Part shown: positions 1 to 10,929 of the stretch, piece by piece | Layout of the letters: each line of letters begins with the position of its first letter | How positions within the stretch are numbered: position 1 is the first letter of the stretch | Origin: Carposina sasakii | Lineage: Eukaryota > Arthropoda > Insecta > Lepidoptera > Carposinidae | Length of the DNA stretch: 64,000 nt | Reading direction: 5' to 3' | Assembly: GCA_014607495.2 (NCBI GenBank) | Contig: CP053175.1 | Location: 2,356,001 to 2,420,000 of the forward strand | Made by a program: the position numbers and the translations under genes | The notes under the pieces: model-generated | The model's database searches: none | Told to the model about the DNA's origin: nothing | Seen by the model: the letters and a program-made list of their open reading frames with translations, nothing else

Positions 1-852
1 TTAGAACGCGCGTCGGTAAAATCATCATCTGGTAGGAGTACTGTTTCCGTTGAAATTCCATATATATCGTGGTCAATCGCCGTAGCCATACAACCAAAAG
101 TCTAAGTTGTAGATACAATGAAAACACGCTCTCCATACAAATGGAAGTGTGACGAATCAACGCAGCAGATGCACTCCGAGATACCGTCGCGTCGCTAAGA
201 AGTATATTGACTACAAAAGAGTATAGATGCGGCATCATGTCAAGTTTATAAAATACACTAGCGACCCGCCTCAGCTTCGCACGGGTGCAATGATGATATG
301 TACTATTACAATAAACCTTCGTCTTCAACTACTTTATCTATTTTAAAAACCGCATCGAATCCGTTGCATAGTTTAAAAGATCTAAGCATACATAAGGACA
401 GACAGCGGAAGCAACTTTATTTTATACTGTGTTATGATTTCCTATAATAAGGTAACCAGGTATGTAGGATGACGAAATTAGGTTCATAATGTACTGCTGT
501 TAAGATTTTGTTTGAAACTTCAAAGCTATAAATGCCACATCCAACATTTCTTAATTCATGGTTAGACTATAATTAAACAAATTGAGTCCAATGCATCCTG
601 CGACGCGACCTCATTTCACACTGTTCCCATAAGATGCCCAGCAGTGGGACTTATTTCTTTAAGTATTTAGACTTCTGTGGGACAAGCATGAACCTCTCGT
701 ATAGATAGACAGATATACTTACATATATGAAAAACTTTGCAGTACTATTTAAACTCTGTTTCCTTTCCATAATATTAAAGTAAAAAATTCAAGATTAATC
801 AAAGGGTAGAGGGTATGCTATGCATTAAATGTAAAAATACATACTTAATTAA

Positions 853-1067
853 TCTATATACTATATTATAATATTATAAAGCTGAAGAGTTTGTTTGTTT
901 GTTTGTTTGAACGTGCTAATCTCAGGAACTACTGGTCTGATTTGAAAAATTCTTTCAGTGTTAGATAGCCCATTTACCAAGGAAGGCTACAGTCTATACA
1001 ACAACCTGCCCGGCTTCGCACGGGTACAACGCCCCCTCACGCGGACGAAGTCGTGGGCGGCTGCTAG
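853..1067 (+). mobile_element. Non-autonomous Helitron-like element
   Basis: The element starts with TC (tctatatactatatt), has the lepidopteran 'aatattataaagctgaagag' head, and ends with a GC-rich segment (cacgcggacgaagtcgtgg) followed by CTAG. It lies exactly between A (852) and T (1068), as expected for Helitron insertion. There is no coding capacity. The family assignment rests on recalled end structure (TC...CTRR, A|T target). Confidence 0.55.
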
Positions 1068-1341
1068 TAATTAATATTAGTGAGTGTAACAAAATTATGT
1101 GGTCGATTCTTACTGTCGCACTTAAACCTAAGCTTTTTCTTGGGGTTCTAGAGACGCCAGTGACACTTATTTGCGTCCTCTCACTAGGTGTTGACATAAT
1201 GTGTTAAAGTTAGTCCTACCTGTTCTATTCTGTCCCAGCTATTTACATTATGGATAAAGAGGAACAGACACAACAAATTTTAAGTTTAGGTTAGTGTGAA
1301 GGTCAGAATTGACCACAATAATTAACATTTTTATTCTTAAA

Positions 1342-1560
1342 CTAGTGGCCGCCCACGACTCTGTCCGCGTGGACTGCAGAAAAAAATAAAATGTCGATAT
1401 TATCCGGGATAAAAACATTTTCCCGGGATAAAAAGTAGCCTATATGTTAAGTGGGACCTGTCACAACATATTCCTGAAAACTGCATCGAAATCGGTTCAG
1501 CCGTTTTTGAGATTAGCGTGCACAAACATCAATCCGTTACAATTTTATTATATGCATAGA
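1342..1560 (-). mobile_element. Non-autonomous Helitron-like element
   Basis: Read on the minus strand it begins TCTATGCATATAATAAAA and ends in a GC-rich segment and CTAG, between A and T. It contains the words 'gaaccgatttcgatgcag' and 'atcccgggaaaat' shared with the copies at 47,911 and 50,350 and with the truncated copy at 15,738. Confidence 0.55.
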
Positions 1561-3298
1561 TATAAGACAATGTGACAGTGGAAGTGAGATGTTTTCACTA
1601 TCAAAGTGGAAAAAATTATATAACTATTTCACAAAAAAATATGCTTCAACACAATAAAAGAAGATCCTTTTTATAAAGGAACACAATCCTGTTTTTTATC
1701 AACAATACTACAATATTTGTCAGATAATGTTTTTTTCTATTAGAATTCAATTCATTATTATGTTGGTGATAGGTCAATACAAAAATGATGTCTTCTGAGA
1801 ATACGCTTAATATTCGAAATGTTACATTACATTAGCTAAACTGTACATTTAGATTAATCATAGTTGGATCGAGGTCAGTTACCGAAAGACCAGAAAAATT
1901 TCGCAACTGTCTTATATGGTAAAAACAACATTACTGACTTAACTGCAAGTTCTTACACCATAAAGTCTGTACATAGGGCAATTATCGTATTTCAGCTAAA
2001 TAACAGACTTGTATTTATAATAGTGTACTCACCAGTTGAGATATTCTTATACTGTCCACTGCCTTTTGCTGTTATTACACAAAATACACAAGCAATCCAA
2101 CTTATTTCAAAAAAACAACTTGTAAGATGACCTAATCATGCGAATATTCGAGGCTATAAAACGTTTACTGGGTAATTCACAACCGTCCACAACACAAGTT
2201 TGATACAATGTATAGATTTGACAACTATTTAATTAAAACAAAAGACACATGCGGACGAAAAATTGTAAAAATAAATGTAAACAAAACAAAATCAATGTAA
2301 ACGACAAGCCAAGAGTGAGTAATCAACCGAACTGAAGTGAGGAGAATGCAGCGCGAATTGCAAACTTCAGGCAATGATATTGACAGATATTTAATGTTGC
2401 CATAATTTAGTGACTGAATCGTACAAAATATACTTAATTTCCTACCTTAAAGCTGAAAATGCTTCTGGTAATAAAGTAACTAAGATGTTTTAGAAAAGTT
2501 TTCATACAGTGTACAACTGTTTTATGTCTATTCTATCTATACTATAAAATTTAATTGCTAAATGTGTTGCAAAGCGCAGCGCTAATTCTTTTTTTAGAAT
2601 ATTCCTTGAAGTATGAGAATGGTTCTTGTATTACGGACAGAAAATTTTTAAAAATTGCCTTTTCCACTTTTTTATAGCGGCTGCCCATGACTTTGTCCAC
2701 GTGAAAGGGCATTACATCTAAAAGTTATATCTAAAAGTTAACCTTTACAGTAAAAAAACAGCCTACGCTACAGTCCTGGATTTATAAATAGGCCGTATAG
2801 GCCGTGGCCTAGGGTCGGCAGCGTCCTAGGGGTGGCAGATTTCAGAGGACGGTCACTTGATTTCAGAGGATAAAAGTCAAACACGTCCACTGATTTTGTC
2901 ATGGTTTTTTATAAGTACTAATAAATCCTAATAAATCCTAAAACCACTTATAAATCCCTTAAGAAACTCATTCCTATCGAAACCTTATATTATTATCGCG
3001 CAAGTGATAGATGCGAGCAGCGCAGCGGGCGAAGACGAACCGCGCGGCGGCAGCAGTGTCTCAACGTAACAACCCCCGCTTCCCCGCCGCACACTATGAG
3101 CGCCCGACGCCCAACGTCCGCGCCAGTATTTTGTTTTGCGAGCATCGATCGCATGCGCACGCTACACTCTCGTCGTCTTGTCTTTGAATATCTTTAGTTA
3201 CCTAAACAAAATACGTAACGACTACTGAATAAAAAAACATAATTTAAAAAATCCAAAAAACCGACTGCTTAAAAAAGAACCAAATAATGTACATAATA

Positions 3299-3954
3299 AA
3301 AAACTGAAAAGAAAAAAAACAAGCACTTAGATGTCCGGTGGTCTAGAATTCTATAATATTATTATGGAATGAATACTAATTGAAGAACATAAAATATTTT
3401 CTAATGATCGTAACATAACAACTGAACAGTCGGCATCCATTGATTTATCCAACAGTCATGCTAATATTTCAATGGATCCTGGCTGTTCAGTTGTTATGTT
3501 ACGATCATTAGAAAATATTTCATGTTCTTCAATAGTATTCATTCCATAATCTAATATATAAAATTCTCGGGTCACAGTGTTAGTTACCATACTCCTCCGA
3601 AACGGCTTGACCGATTCTTATGAAATTTTATATGCATATTCAGGTCTGAGAATCGGCTACTATCTATTTTTCAAATCCCTAAGTGATATGATAAGAGTTG
3701 TCCACGCGAGCGGAGCTCGACGGCCGACTGGTCTAGTAGGTAGTGACCCTGCCTGCGACGCCATAAGTCCTGGGTTCGAATCCCGGTAGGTGCAAACATT
3801 GATATGATGAATATCAATGTTCGTTTCCGAGTCATGGATGTTTCTATACTTATCTATGTATATATGTATTTATATACCGTTGCTTAGTACCCACGACACA
3901 AGACCTTAGGGATCTTAGTGTAGGACTAGGTTAATGTGTTGTGTAGTGTGTGAA

Positions 3955-3998
<44 letters not shown>

Positions 3999-4067
3999 CA
4001 GCTAGTAATATTATAGAATTCTAGACCACCGTACATCTAAGTGCTTGTTTTTTTATTTTCAGTTTTT
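3299..4067. mobile_element. Foldback element with about 60-bp inverted ends
   Basis: The left arm (3299-3362) and right arm (4007-4067) are near-perfect inverted repeats containing 'aagcacttagatgt' and 'ggtctagaattctataatatt'. Immediately inside the left arm is a second inverted repeat, 3360-3430 against 3481-3549, containing 'tgatcgtaacataacaactg'. The interior also holds a tRNA-derived SINE with an AAT tail, so the element was enlarged by insertion. It has no coding capacity. Confidence 0.6.
3714..3996 (+). mobile_element. tRNA-derived SINE (family 2)
   Basis: The head 'actggtctagtaggtagtg' and box B 'gggttcgaatcccgg' are tRNA-like RNA polymerase III promoter boxes. The body 'gagtcatggatgtttctat' to 'ctaggttaatgtg' matches copies at 33,689, 52,155 and 57,669, and the copy ends in an (AAT)n tail at about 3956-3992. 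Confidence 0.75.
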
Positions 4068-4142
4068 ATGTCAAGGGAAATCTGATTTACTTGACATAAT
4101 GGAATATTTTGTTTGTAAGAAATTAAACCATTTTATTGTAAA

Positions 4143-4964
4143 CTAGCTGTTGCCCGCGACTTCGTCCGCGTCAACAAACAGAATAAAATATTTTAAAGTA
4201 CTTCTGCGTAAATTATATTTTTTGTTTTATTTTCTTGTGGCAGAAGAACATACTGATTTTCTCCGCAACCCGATCTTGACAACGCGACATATAATTGGCC
4301 GTGTGAAAAGCAGTCTTGACGTAAGTCAATTTCAACGTGTTTAAACGTTTGCCCATGTGATTTATTAATTGTTACAGCAAAAGATAACTTAACAGGGAAT
4401 TGAATTCTTTTAAAATGTTGAATAACTTTTCCTAAGACGGTATTTTCATATCTCTCAAAATTTAGCTGGACTGTTAAGGGTTCTGCATCAGGTTATCTAG
4501 ACCTTCAATTTTATTACGTTATTAGAATGTGCTTATCATGCTGAGCAACTTTTTCTAAGACGGTATTTTCATATCTCTCAAAGTTTAGCTGGGCTGCTAA
4601 GGGTTCTGCATCAGGCAGTCTAGACCTTCAATTTTTTTCTTTCATATCATTTCTACGTCATTTTATTCTTTCATACATATTTTTTGGATAACTTGAACCG
4701 TTTACGCAGCGCACGCAACGGAAGTCTCCAAAGTTGAATAATTTTCCCCGTTTTTTCCACATTTTCCTCTTATTCTTCGTCCCTATTGGTCGCACTGTGA
4801 TGATATATAGCCTAAAGCCTTCCTCGATAAATGGACTATCCAACACAAAAAGAATTTTTAATTCGACCCAGTAGTTCCGGAGATTAGCGCGTTCAATCAA
4901 ACAAACAAACAAACAAACTCTTCAGCTTTATAATATTAATATAATTATAGTATTATAGTATAGA
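4143..4964 (-). mobile_element. Helitron-like element, 822 bp
   Basis: On the minus strand it begins TCTATACTATAATACTATAA, runs through 'aatattataaagctgaagag' and ends '...gcgggcaacagCTAG', with A before and T after. It contains two direct copies of a segment with 'gacggtattttcatatctctc' (about 4436-4510 and 4559-4630). It is the longest of this family in the window, and no helicase or Rep coding sequence is visible. Confidence 0.55.
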
Positions 4965-5034
4965 TAGTATTGCGGGATATACATATTGCCTCGTGATTGC
5001 CTCACACTATGATCAGCCGTCACAATGATACGGG

Positions 5035-5069
5035 GCCCCTAACGTGTCGCCCTTCGACACGTTAGGGGC
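5035..5069. other. Perfect 15-bp GC-rich hairpin
   Basis: gcccctaacgtgtcg (5035-5049), a 5-nt spacer ccctt, and its exact reverse complement cgacacgttaggggc (5055-5069). It lies just outside the Helitron-like element, inside the degraded hAT-like element. Function unknown. Confidence 0.7.
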
Positions 5070-6366
5070 TTCGTTCGCTTCAAGCTTTACTACAGATTTC
5101 GTATCCATTTCCATGATGCATTTAGCACCATTTATTAGGCACCTTAGGTACTGACATATGAAATATAAGTAAATATCTCTAGTTATCCACGAGGTACGAT
5201 GCTGATTTTTTTTCTATAGACATAATAGTGAGTAATAATTAGTATAAAAAATTACGTGCTTAAATTGTGCACTTTTCTTTTAAAAAAATATTACCTAAAA
5301 TTTGATTTAAAGAAATCTTTAATTCACCTGCAAATTACATATAATATATATTGTAATATATACTGAAATATGCGCAATACGATGACATATTATGGTACAA
5401 TTTTTTTTTGTGTCAAACTCCATTAATAAAAGTACAATATTTTTTTCATTTTTCGACCCACCAAAAACTGGCTACTTGAATAATAATTAATTTAATAATT
5501 AAAACTATCAATATTTCATAGGTAGTTTGTTCTAGCGAATTGTTTCTCTCGTCAAACTTTTTCGGGGTCTTCGGAACACTGTGGATCGTTACAAATTCAC
5601 AGTAGAGCCTGCAGAAGTCATTGGCAACTTATGTATATGCCAAAAACGATAAAAATTTCGTGCTCGCTTCGCTCGCGTCATTTCATCAACTGATAAAACT
5701 GTATATGCAATTTTGGTAGAAATTGGTGGGACAAAATAAACCTGTTAGTATGTTTCTTTTGAGGGAGTCCGGGAAAAATATAAATTTACGATATCTGATT
5801 AATGATTTCGCGAATTGCATTACAGAATAAATGTAATTGATATGCTTGTGAACAAAATTAGCATATTGAATTACAAAGGTCTGTAGCGGCGAAAAAAATG
5901 AATAGCCTACTGGCAGCAAATTTGTAAATCCGGCACTGCTACTCTATACAGCCTAACCTATTCATGTGATAGCATAAAATATCTAAATAAAATAAAAAAA
6001 TATAATCAAACACATAGGCATGGCAACATTATTGACATGTGGCTAACTTCGTTATGGTTTTCACCGCCATCTAGCGAAATTCATAGGAGTTACAAGCACC
6101 ACGATGTTAGTTCATCATATTATGTAACACAGATGTCGCTGAGTGATTTCCATGATTCTTTATTTCGTCCCATATTTTTTTTATCCGAATCTAACGCAAA
6201 CTACGGCCCGCGGGCCAAATCCGGCGCGCCAGTGCCATCAATCCGGCCTGCGACAGCTTAGGACTAGTGTCATCAAACTGGTCCACGATAGCCAATGTTT
6301 TACTGTTGTTACTATTACCTACTCTGATAAGTTGAATGAAAGAGAATGAAAACACAGAATGATAAT

Positions 6367-7108
6367 CACTGGCGGACTAAGACTTTTTGAGGCCCGGGGC
6401 GGTCTTTAATTGTAGGGCCCCCTGGCGCCCGCCCTCCAGATTTACTGAATTAAAGAAATGCAGATATCTTCCAGATATCTTATCCGCCAGATATGTGTGA
6501 TGCCGTCTCTTTCGGTTCGTACTAACAAGAGGGAGATGTCAATAGAGATATCTGTCAGATAATTATATCGGGCACTTATCAGTAGGTAAGTGTTGAAACA
6601 GGCCCTATGAATGCGTTATGAACAGAGGTCGGAATTAGGTAGAGTCATTTATGTACTTGCACTGATTTCATACAGCGAAAGAATAAAGTGGATATGCCTC
6701 AAATTACAAACTAATAAACATTTTATGTTAATTATCTTTGTTTTATTTGTCTATCTCTGAGGGTTTTATTATTATTTATTTGTAATATTGTTGGCCACAC
6801 GGGATTGTCCATTAGAAATCCTGGGAAGGTCCACATTAATATCAACATTTCGATGCAAGTACATAAATGACTCTACCTAATTCCGACCTCTGGTTATGAA
6901 TCTTATGAACTTAGATGAATTAGGTACCTACACCGTTTACTTATTATGGTAAATGATCGGAAGAATGGTTTAATTACAGCAGATTATGTTAAAATAACAT
7001 TGTCTGAGTAGACAAGGATTTTTTTTTTAAAATATGCCAATCCGAGGCCCCTCAGTTGTGGGGCCCGGGGCGGACCGCCCCCACCGCCCCCCTGTTAGTC
7101 CGCCAGTG
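6367..7108. mobile_element. Non-autonomous hAT-like element, 742 bp
   Basis: Terminal inverted repeats cactggcggactaa (6367-6380 and, inverted, 7095-7108) are flanked by a perfect 8-bp target duplication atgataat (6359-6366 and 7109-7116). The subterminal sequence is very GC-rich (gaggcccggggcgg and ggggcccggggcggacc). There is no transposase. A second element is inserted inside at 6623-6892. Confidence 0.8.
6623..6892. mobile_element. Nested MITE, 270 bp, with 8-bp target duplication
   Basis: The ends form a roughly 40-bp perfect inverted repeat (beginning cagaggtcggaattaggtag at 6623; mirror ending at 6892). The flanking 8-mers gttatgaa (6615-6622 and 6893-6900) are identical, a hAT-type target duplication. 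It sits wholly within the larger hAT-like element, so it is the younger insertion. Confidence 0.8.
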
Positions 7109-8065
7109 ATGATAATTACTCGGTTTTATTTACTTGGTAAAACTTTACGACAGTAATGATTCGCAGAAAACTCAACTTAAGTATCTAAGCTTAAGTATAT
7201 TAATAACTATGAAATTAATCCCACTAATAAAACAAAAAAACACTAGCTAATGATATTTAACTAATAGCTATTTTCCCTCGACAATTGTTTGTACTTGTGG
7301 ATTAATGTTACTTGTACCAATTATTAAAAAAGATGTAAGATGCTTATCGGTTAATTTAAATCTGTAAACATTATTTATGTACTTCATCTTGGAAAACGTT
7401 TTCTCACATAAATAGGTACCTACGTAGTACCACAGATATGATAATACTATAGCCCATAGTCACCACGCTGGGCAGGCGGGTTGGTGACCGCAGTCTGATT
7501 TTCGGACTATGTTGTCAACACGGGAGGCGCTGCTGCCCACCTCCCGGGAACCCTCAATCGCCTCGTACGATACCCGCGGGCAGACATGGGGTGGTATGAA
7601 TTCTACTCTGCCGGCACCACGCGGCCAACAATATTACATTACCTACATAATATGTTTATCCAAATAAAATCATGTTGCCCAAAGATAATTCCCATTTAAA
7701 ATTATCATGGCTGTAGGTATAAATCCACAAATTATTCGTGAATTATTCAATATCCTTATAATTTCCGCTTATTAGGAATTTCCATTTAGATGAGGTTATT
7801 TATTAGACTCTAGTATAAAAGGGAGCATTTTTCTGGGAATCGCAGCATTCAGTTAAGTTGTTTGTAATTGAACGAATATGTCTATCTTTCTAAATTATTT
7901 ATGTTTCATGGCAGGCGTGTTTTATTTGTAAGTACCTATATGCAATTCGGTTTTTTTTAATAACTAGGTAGTACCTACGTTATGCTTAAAATCTGTTTCA
8001 AAGTCTAACAAAAACTATATTTATTTTACATTTAATATTTACCATGCCTTAATCATACCTTTTCG
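7109..8065. other. Gene-free spacer between mobile elements
   Basis: No gene seen. It contains a 5'-part SINE copy at 7452-7626 (separate entry); the rest is AT-rich and unassigned. Confidence 0.5.
7452..7626 (-). mobile_element. SINE family 1 (LINE-tailed family), tail missing
   Basis: On the minus strand the sequence runs from 'ggccgcgtggtgccggcaga' to 'caccacgctgggc' mirrored words ('accaacccgcctgcccagcg'). It corresponds to the 5' and middle parts of the SINE at 8066; the tail ending in TGATGA is absent. Confidence 0.7.
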
Positions 8066-8096
8066 CCGCGTGGTGCCGGCAGAGAGAGTTTGTACC

Positions 8097-10703
8097 TAGG
8101 GTTGCCAACCGTACTATAATATATAGTATTGTACTATATTTCGGGTCTGCGTACTATATACTGTTGAAAAAATATATAGTACGTAAAAATACTATATATT
8201 CAACACCGACAAATCTAACAACCAAATCCTTCATTTAAAAAAAAATAAGAACGCGCCTTTAAAGTAGGTACCCGATAGGCGATAACGTGTATCCGAACGC
8301 TAGCGTAACGAACTTGTCAATGTCAAATTGACGTCAATTTTGACGTCGTCAAACGAGATTTTGGTCTGCTTTATTTATTTATCGGCAGAATTGTTTTCAA
8401 TTAGATGTTGTTATTTCATTTAAAAAGTGGAAATCCTAAATAAATCAGGTATGGAAAGTGGTAGTGACAACGAAAGTGCGTCAAATTCTAGTGCGCCGCT
8501 AACGCCGATTAAAAAACGAAAAATAACAAAAAGACTCCAAAAATTTAAACCGGAGTGGGAAAGAGAGTATGACTGGATTACTGAAGATCCCCAAAATATT
8601 TATAATGCGAAATGTAAACCATGTAATATAACATTTTCTGTGGGGAAAAGTGGCATTGGCCAGGTTAGATCTTTTTGGTTATGTTAAATTCTTGCATCTT
8701 CTGTCTGTTGTTTTATTTTTATTCAATGAAATTGCCAACTGATTTGATTTGCATGATAAGTGGTACTTAAAATGTTTTACTCATAATTCATTGCAGATTA
8801 AACAACATGGTGAAACAAAGCACCACAAACTCAAAACTGAATTTTACAAGAAAACTTCTACATTAGACAGATTTTTTGGTTCGACGGGCTCTTCATCTAC
8901 TTCTGCTTCTCTTACTTGTGATGACAAGATTTCAGCCAGTGAACTTGCTTTAACCTACCATACTGTAAAACACAATCTTTCTTATAACAGCATGGACTGT
9001 ACTGTAAAATTAAACAAAATCATTTATGTCGATTCTAAAATCGCTTTTAACATTAAATTAGGACGCACTAAAATGGAAGCACTGGTTAATGAGGTTTTGG
9101 GACCTTATGCATTACAAACTTTACTGAATGACTTAAATGCTCCTCATTTAGATTTTTGTTTGCAAACTGATGCAAGTAACAGAAAAAATATTAAATTATT
9201 TCCTCTAGTTGTACAATATTTTGATATTGAGAATGGGATACAAAACAAGTTATTAGACTTTTACGAAAATTGTGATGAATCTGCAAACGGTATGTTTGAT
9301 GCTATAAACAATTCACTATCCCACCACAACCTTTCCTTTGATAGAGTGTCTGGTCTGAGTGCGGATAATACCAATGCGAATTTTGGTATTCACCATTCTC
9401 TTTATAAAAATATTGAACGAGTAGTTCCTAATTTGGTTATGGGTAATTGTCATGCACACATAGTTCATAACACAGTGAAGCATGCAATGAATTTTTTAAG
9501 CATTGATGTTGAAAATATTATTTTAAAAATCTACAGCCATTTCTCCGTTTCTGCAGTCCGTAGAGAAGAGCTTAAGAAATTTGTTGCTGCTGTTGAAGGT
9601 GAATGGCATGAGCTGAAACGACATGTTGGTACTAGGTGGCTTTCATTGCTTCCTTGCGTGGACAACATACTTTTGAATTGGAAGGCTTTGAGTGATTATT
9701 TTTTTAGCTTAGGTGAGGAATGTCCTACACATATTCAAAATATTTTGATGATGAACGAAAGTAATGGAAACAGTAAAGTTCTAATCTTTTTGCATTTCGC
9801 GAGTCATTTTTTACATAACTTTCATAAAGCTGTTAAACAACTTGAAGGCAATAACATCACAGTCATAGATGTGTATAATATTATGTCAATTTTAAAATCG
9901 GCCCTAGAACAACGTAAAAAGGATATTTTTTTTGGTTACGAAACCAAAAAAATGTTGCAATCATTAGAAGCAAAATCCCCCACAGAAAGTTATGCAATTC
10001 AAAAGAATTTTTTGTTATTTATTGATAAATGTTTAGACTATCTTAATAAATGGTTTGATTTTGGCGAAAGCAATTGGTTATGTAAAATCCAAAATTAAAT
10101 TTAAAAAAGGAGATTTCATTTAATGACTGTGAGACAATATTAGAAGTTCTAAATTTACAAGAAAAATTATGTATCAAAATGGACGACCTTTACTCTGAAA
10201 TAACGATATTGAATGAAATCTTTGCTAAAGTAAAAGACTGTAGTGACTTTACTGACAAAACTACAGGCCAAAAATGGCAGCATATTTTTAAAAATACTGA
10301 AAATGACTTACGAAATTTATTTAAAGTAATTTCATTCCTGCTCTCTATTCCCGCCACTTCGGCATTCACAGAAAGGATATTTTCGGTTATGAATTCGAAG
10401 TGGCGAGATGAAAGAAACAGAAGTAGTATATCATTAATAAAAAATGAGCTTTTCATTTATATTAATTTAAAAATTGAATGTGACAAAGCATATGACACTT
10501 TTATTTTAAACAAAAAACTGTTACACAGTGCAAGAAGTGCTAAAAAATATAGTTTTTATAAAAATAAATAATTAACAAATAGATATTTGTCTCTTTTTCT
10601 GTTTTTTCCCATAAAATACTATATTTTTTTTAGATGTACTATATTTTTTTACACTTTATTTTGTAAAATACTATATTTCGCTGATGAAATGTTGGCAACC
10701 CTA
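8097..10703 (+). mobile_element. hAT DNA transposon, near-complete
   Basis: Terminal inverted repeats tagggttgccaac (8097-8109) and gttggcaacccta (10691-10703) are 13 bp and perfect. The target duplication tttgtacc is perfect (8089-8096, 10704-10711). Both subterminal regions are crowded with ACTATAT-type words (about 8110-8205 and 10615-10680), likely transposase-binding sites by analogy with other hAT elements. Inside is a BED-finger/hATC transposase gene broken by one frameshift (next entry). Confidence 0.92.
8451..10571 (+). pseudogene. hAT transposase with BED zinc finger, one frameshift
   Basis: The enzyme would cut and rejoin the element's ends in the nucleus. Exon 1 starts at ATG 8451 (the earlier in-frame start at 8427 is GTG) and ends at 8663; a 133-bp intron (GT 8664 to AG 8796) is followed by exon 2 from 8797. 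Splicing is needed to complete the BED finger: C-x2-C (CKPC) lies in exon 1 and H-x4-H (HGETKH) begins exon 2. The central part is an RNase H-like hAT core. The frame ends at 10098, but the next frame is open across 10101-10571 and carries the hATC dimerisation signature (LLSIPATSAFTERIFS). One indel in the A-rich stretch about 10,085-10,110 therefore separates core from C-terminus. A sequencing error there could mimic inactivation. Confidence 0.88.
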
Positions 10704-10929
10704 TTTGTACCACCCCTGCCTGCCCGTGGGTATCGTACGAGGCGATTAAGTGTTTGCGGGAGATGGGCAGCAGCGCCTCCCGTGTTGACAATATAGTCCA
10801 AAATACAAACTGCGGTTACCAACCCGCCTGTCCAGCGTGGTGACTATGGGCAAATACCCCCATTGGCAGTCTTGTGGCGTGCCCTGGGGGAGGCCTACGT
10901 CCAGCAGTGGACTGCAATAGGCTGATGAT

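Larger units (their letters stand above)
1..2770. other. Gene-free stretch with degraded repeats
   Basis: No coding exon is convincing here. The visible content is two Helitron-like elements (separate entries), a fragment at about 265-450 with the words 'cttcgcacgggtgcaa' and 'aagatctaagcatacata' that recurs near 59,085-59,215, and a fragment at about 2,523-2,710 that resembles 28,455-28,665 (both carry 'gaaccga/gaatattc' and 'ccacgtgaaag'-type words). The rest is AT-rich and unassigned. Confidence 0.6.
2771..5938. mobile_element. Degenerate hAT-like element, heavily invaded
   Basis: The left end 'cagtcctggatttataaat' and the reverse complement of the right end 'atttgtaaatccggcactg' match as imperfect terminal inverted repeats. 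The flanking 8-mers are ctacgcta (2763-2770) and ctactcta (5939-5946), 7 of 8 identical, the size of a hAT target duplication. The interior carries a foldback element, a tRNA-derived SINE and a Helitron-like element (separate entries). No transposase reading frame remains. The call rests on the ends alone, so a chance pairing of two old repeat edges cannot be excluded. Confidence 0.45.

Noticed and set aside
994..1197. Minus-strand frame at the Helitron-like end
   Set aside because: It overlaps a repeat end and has no splice or domain support.
10190..10456. Antisense frame over the transposase C-terminus
   Set aside because: The sense strand carries a clear hATC domain; the antisense frame has no recognisable features.
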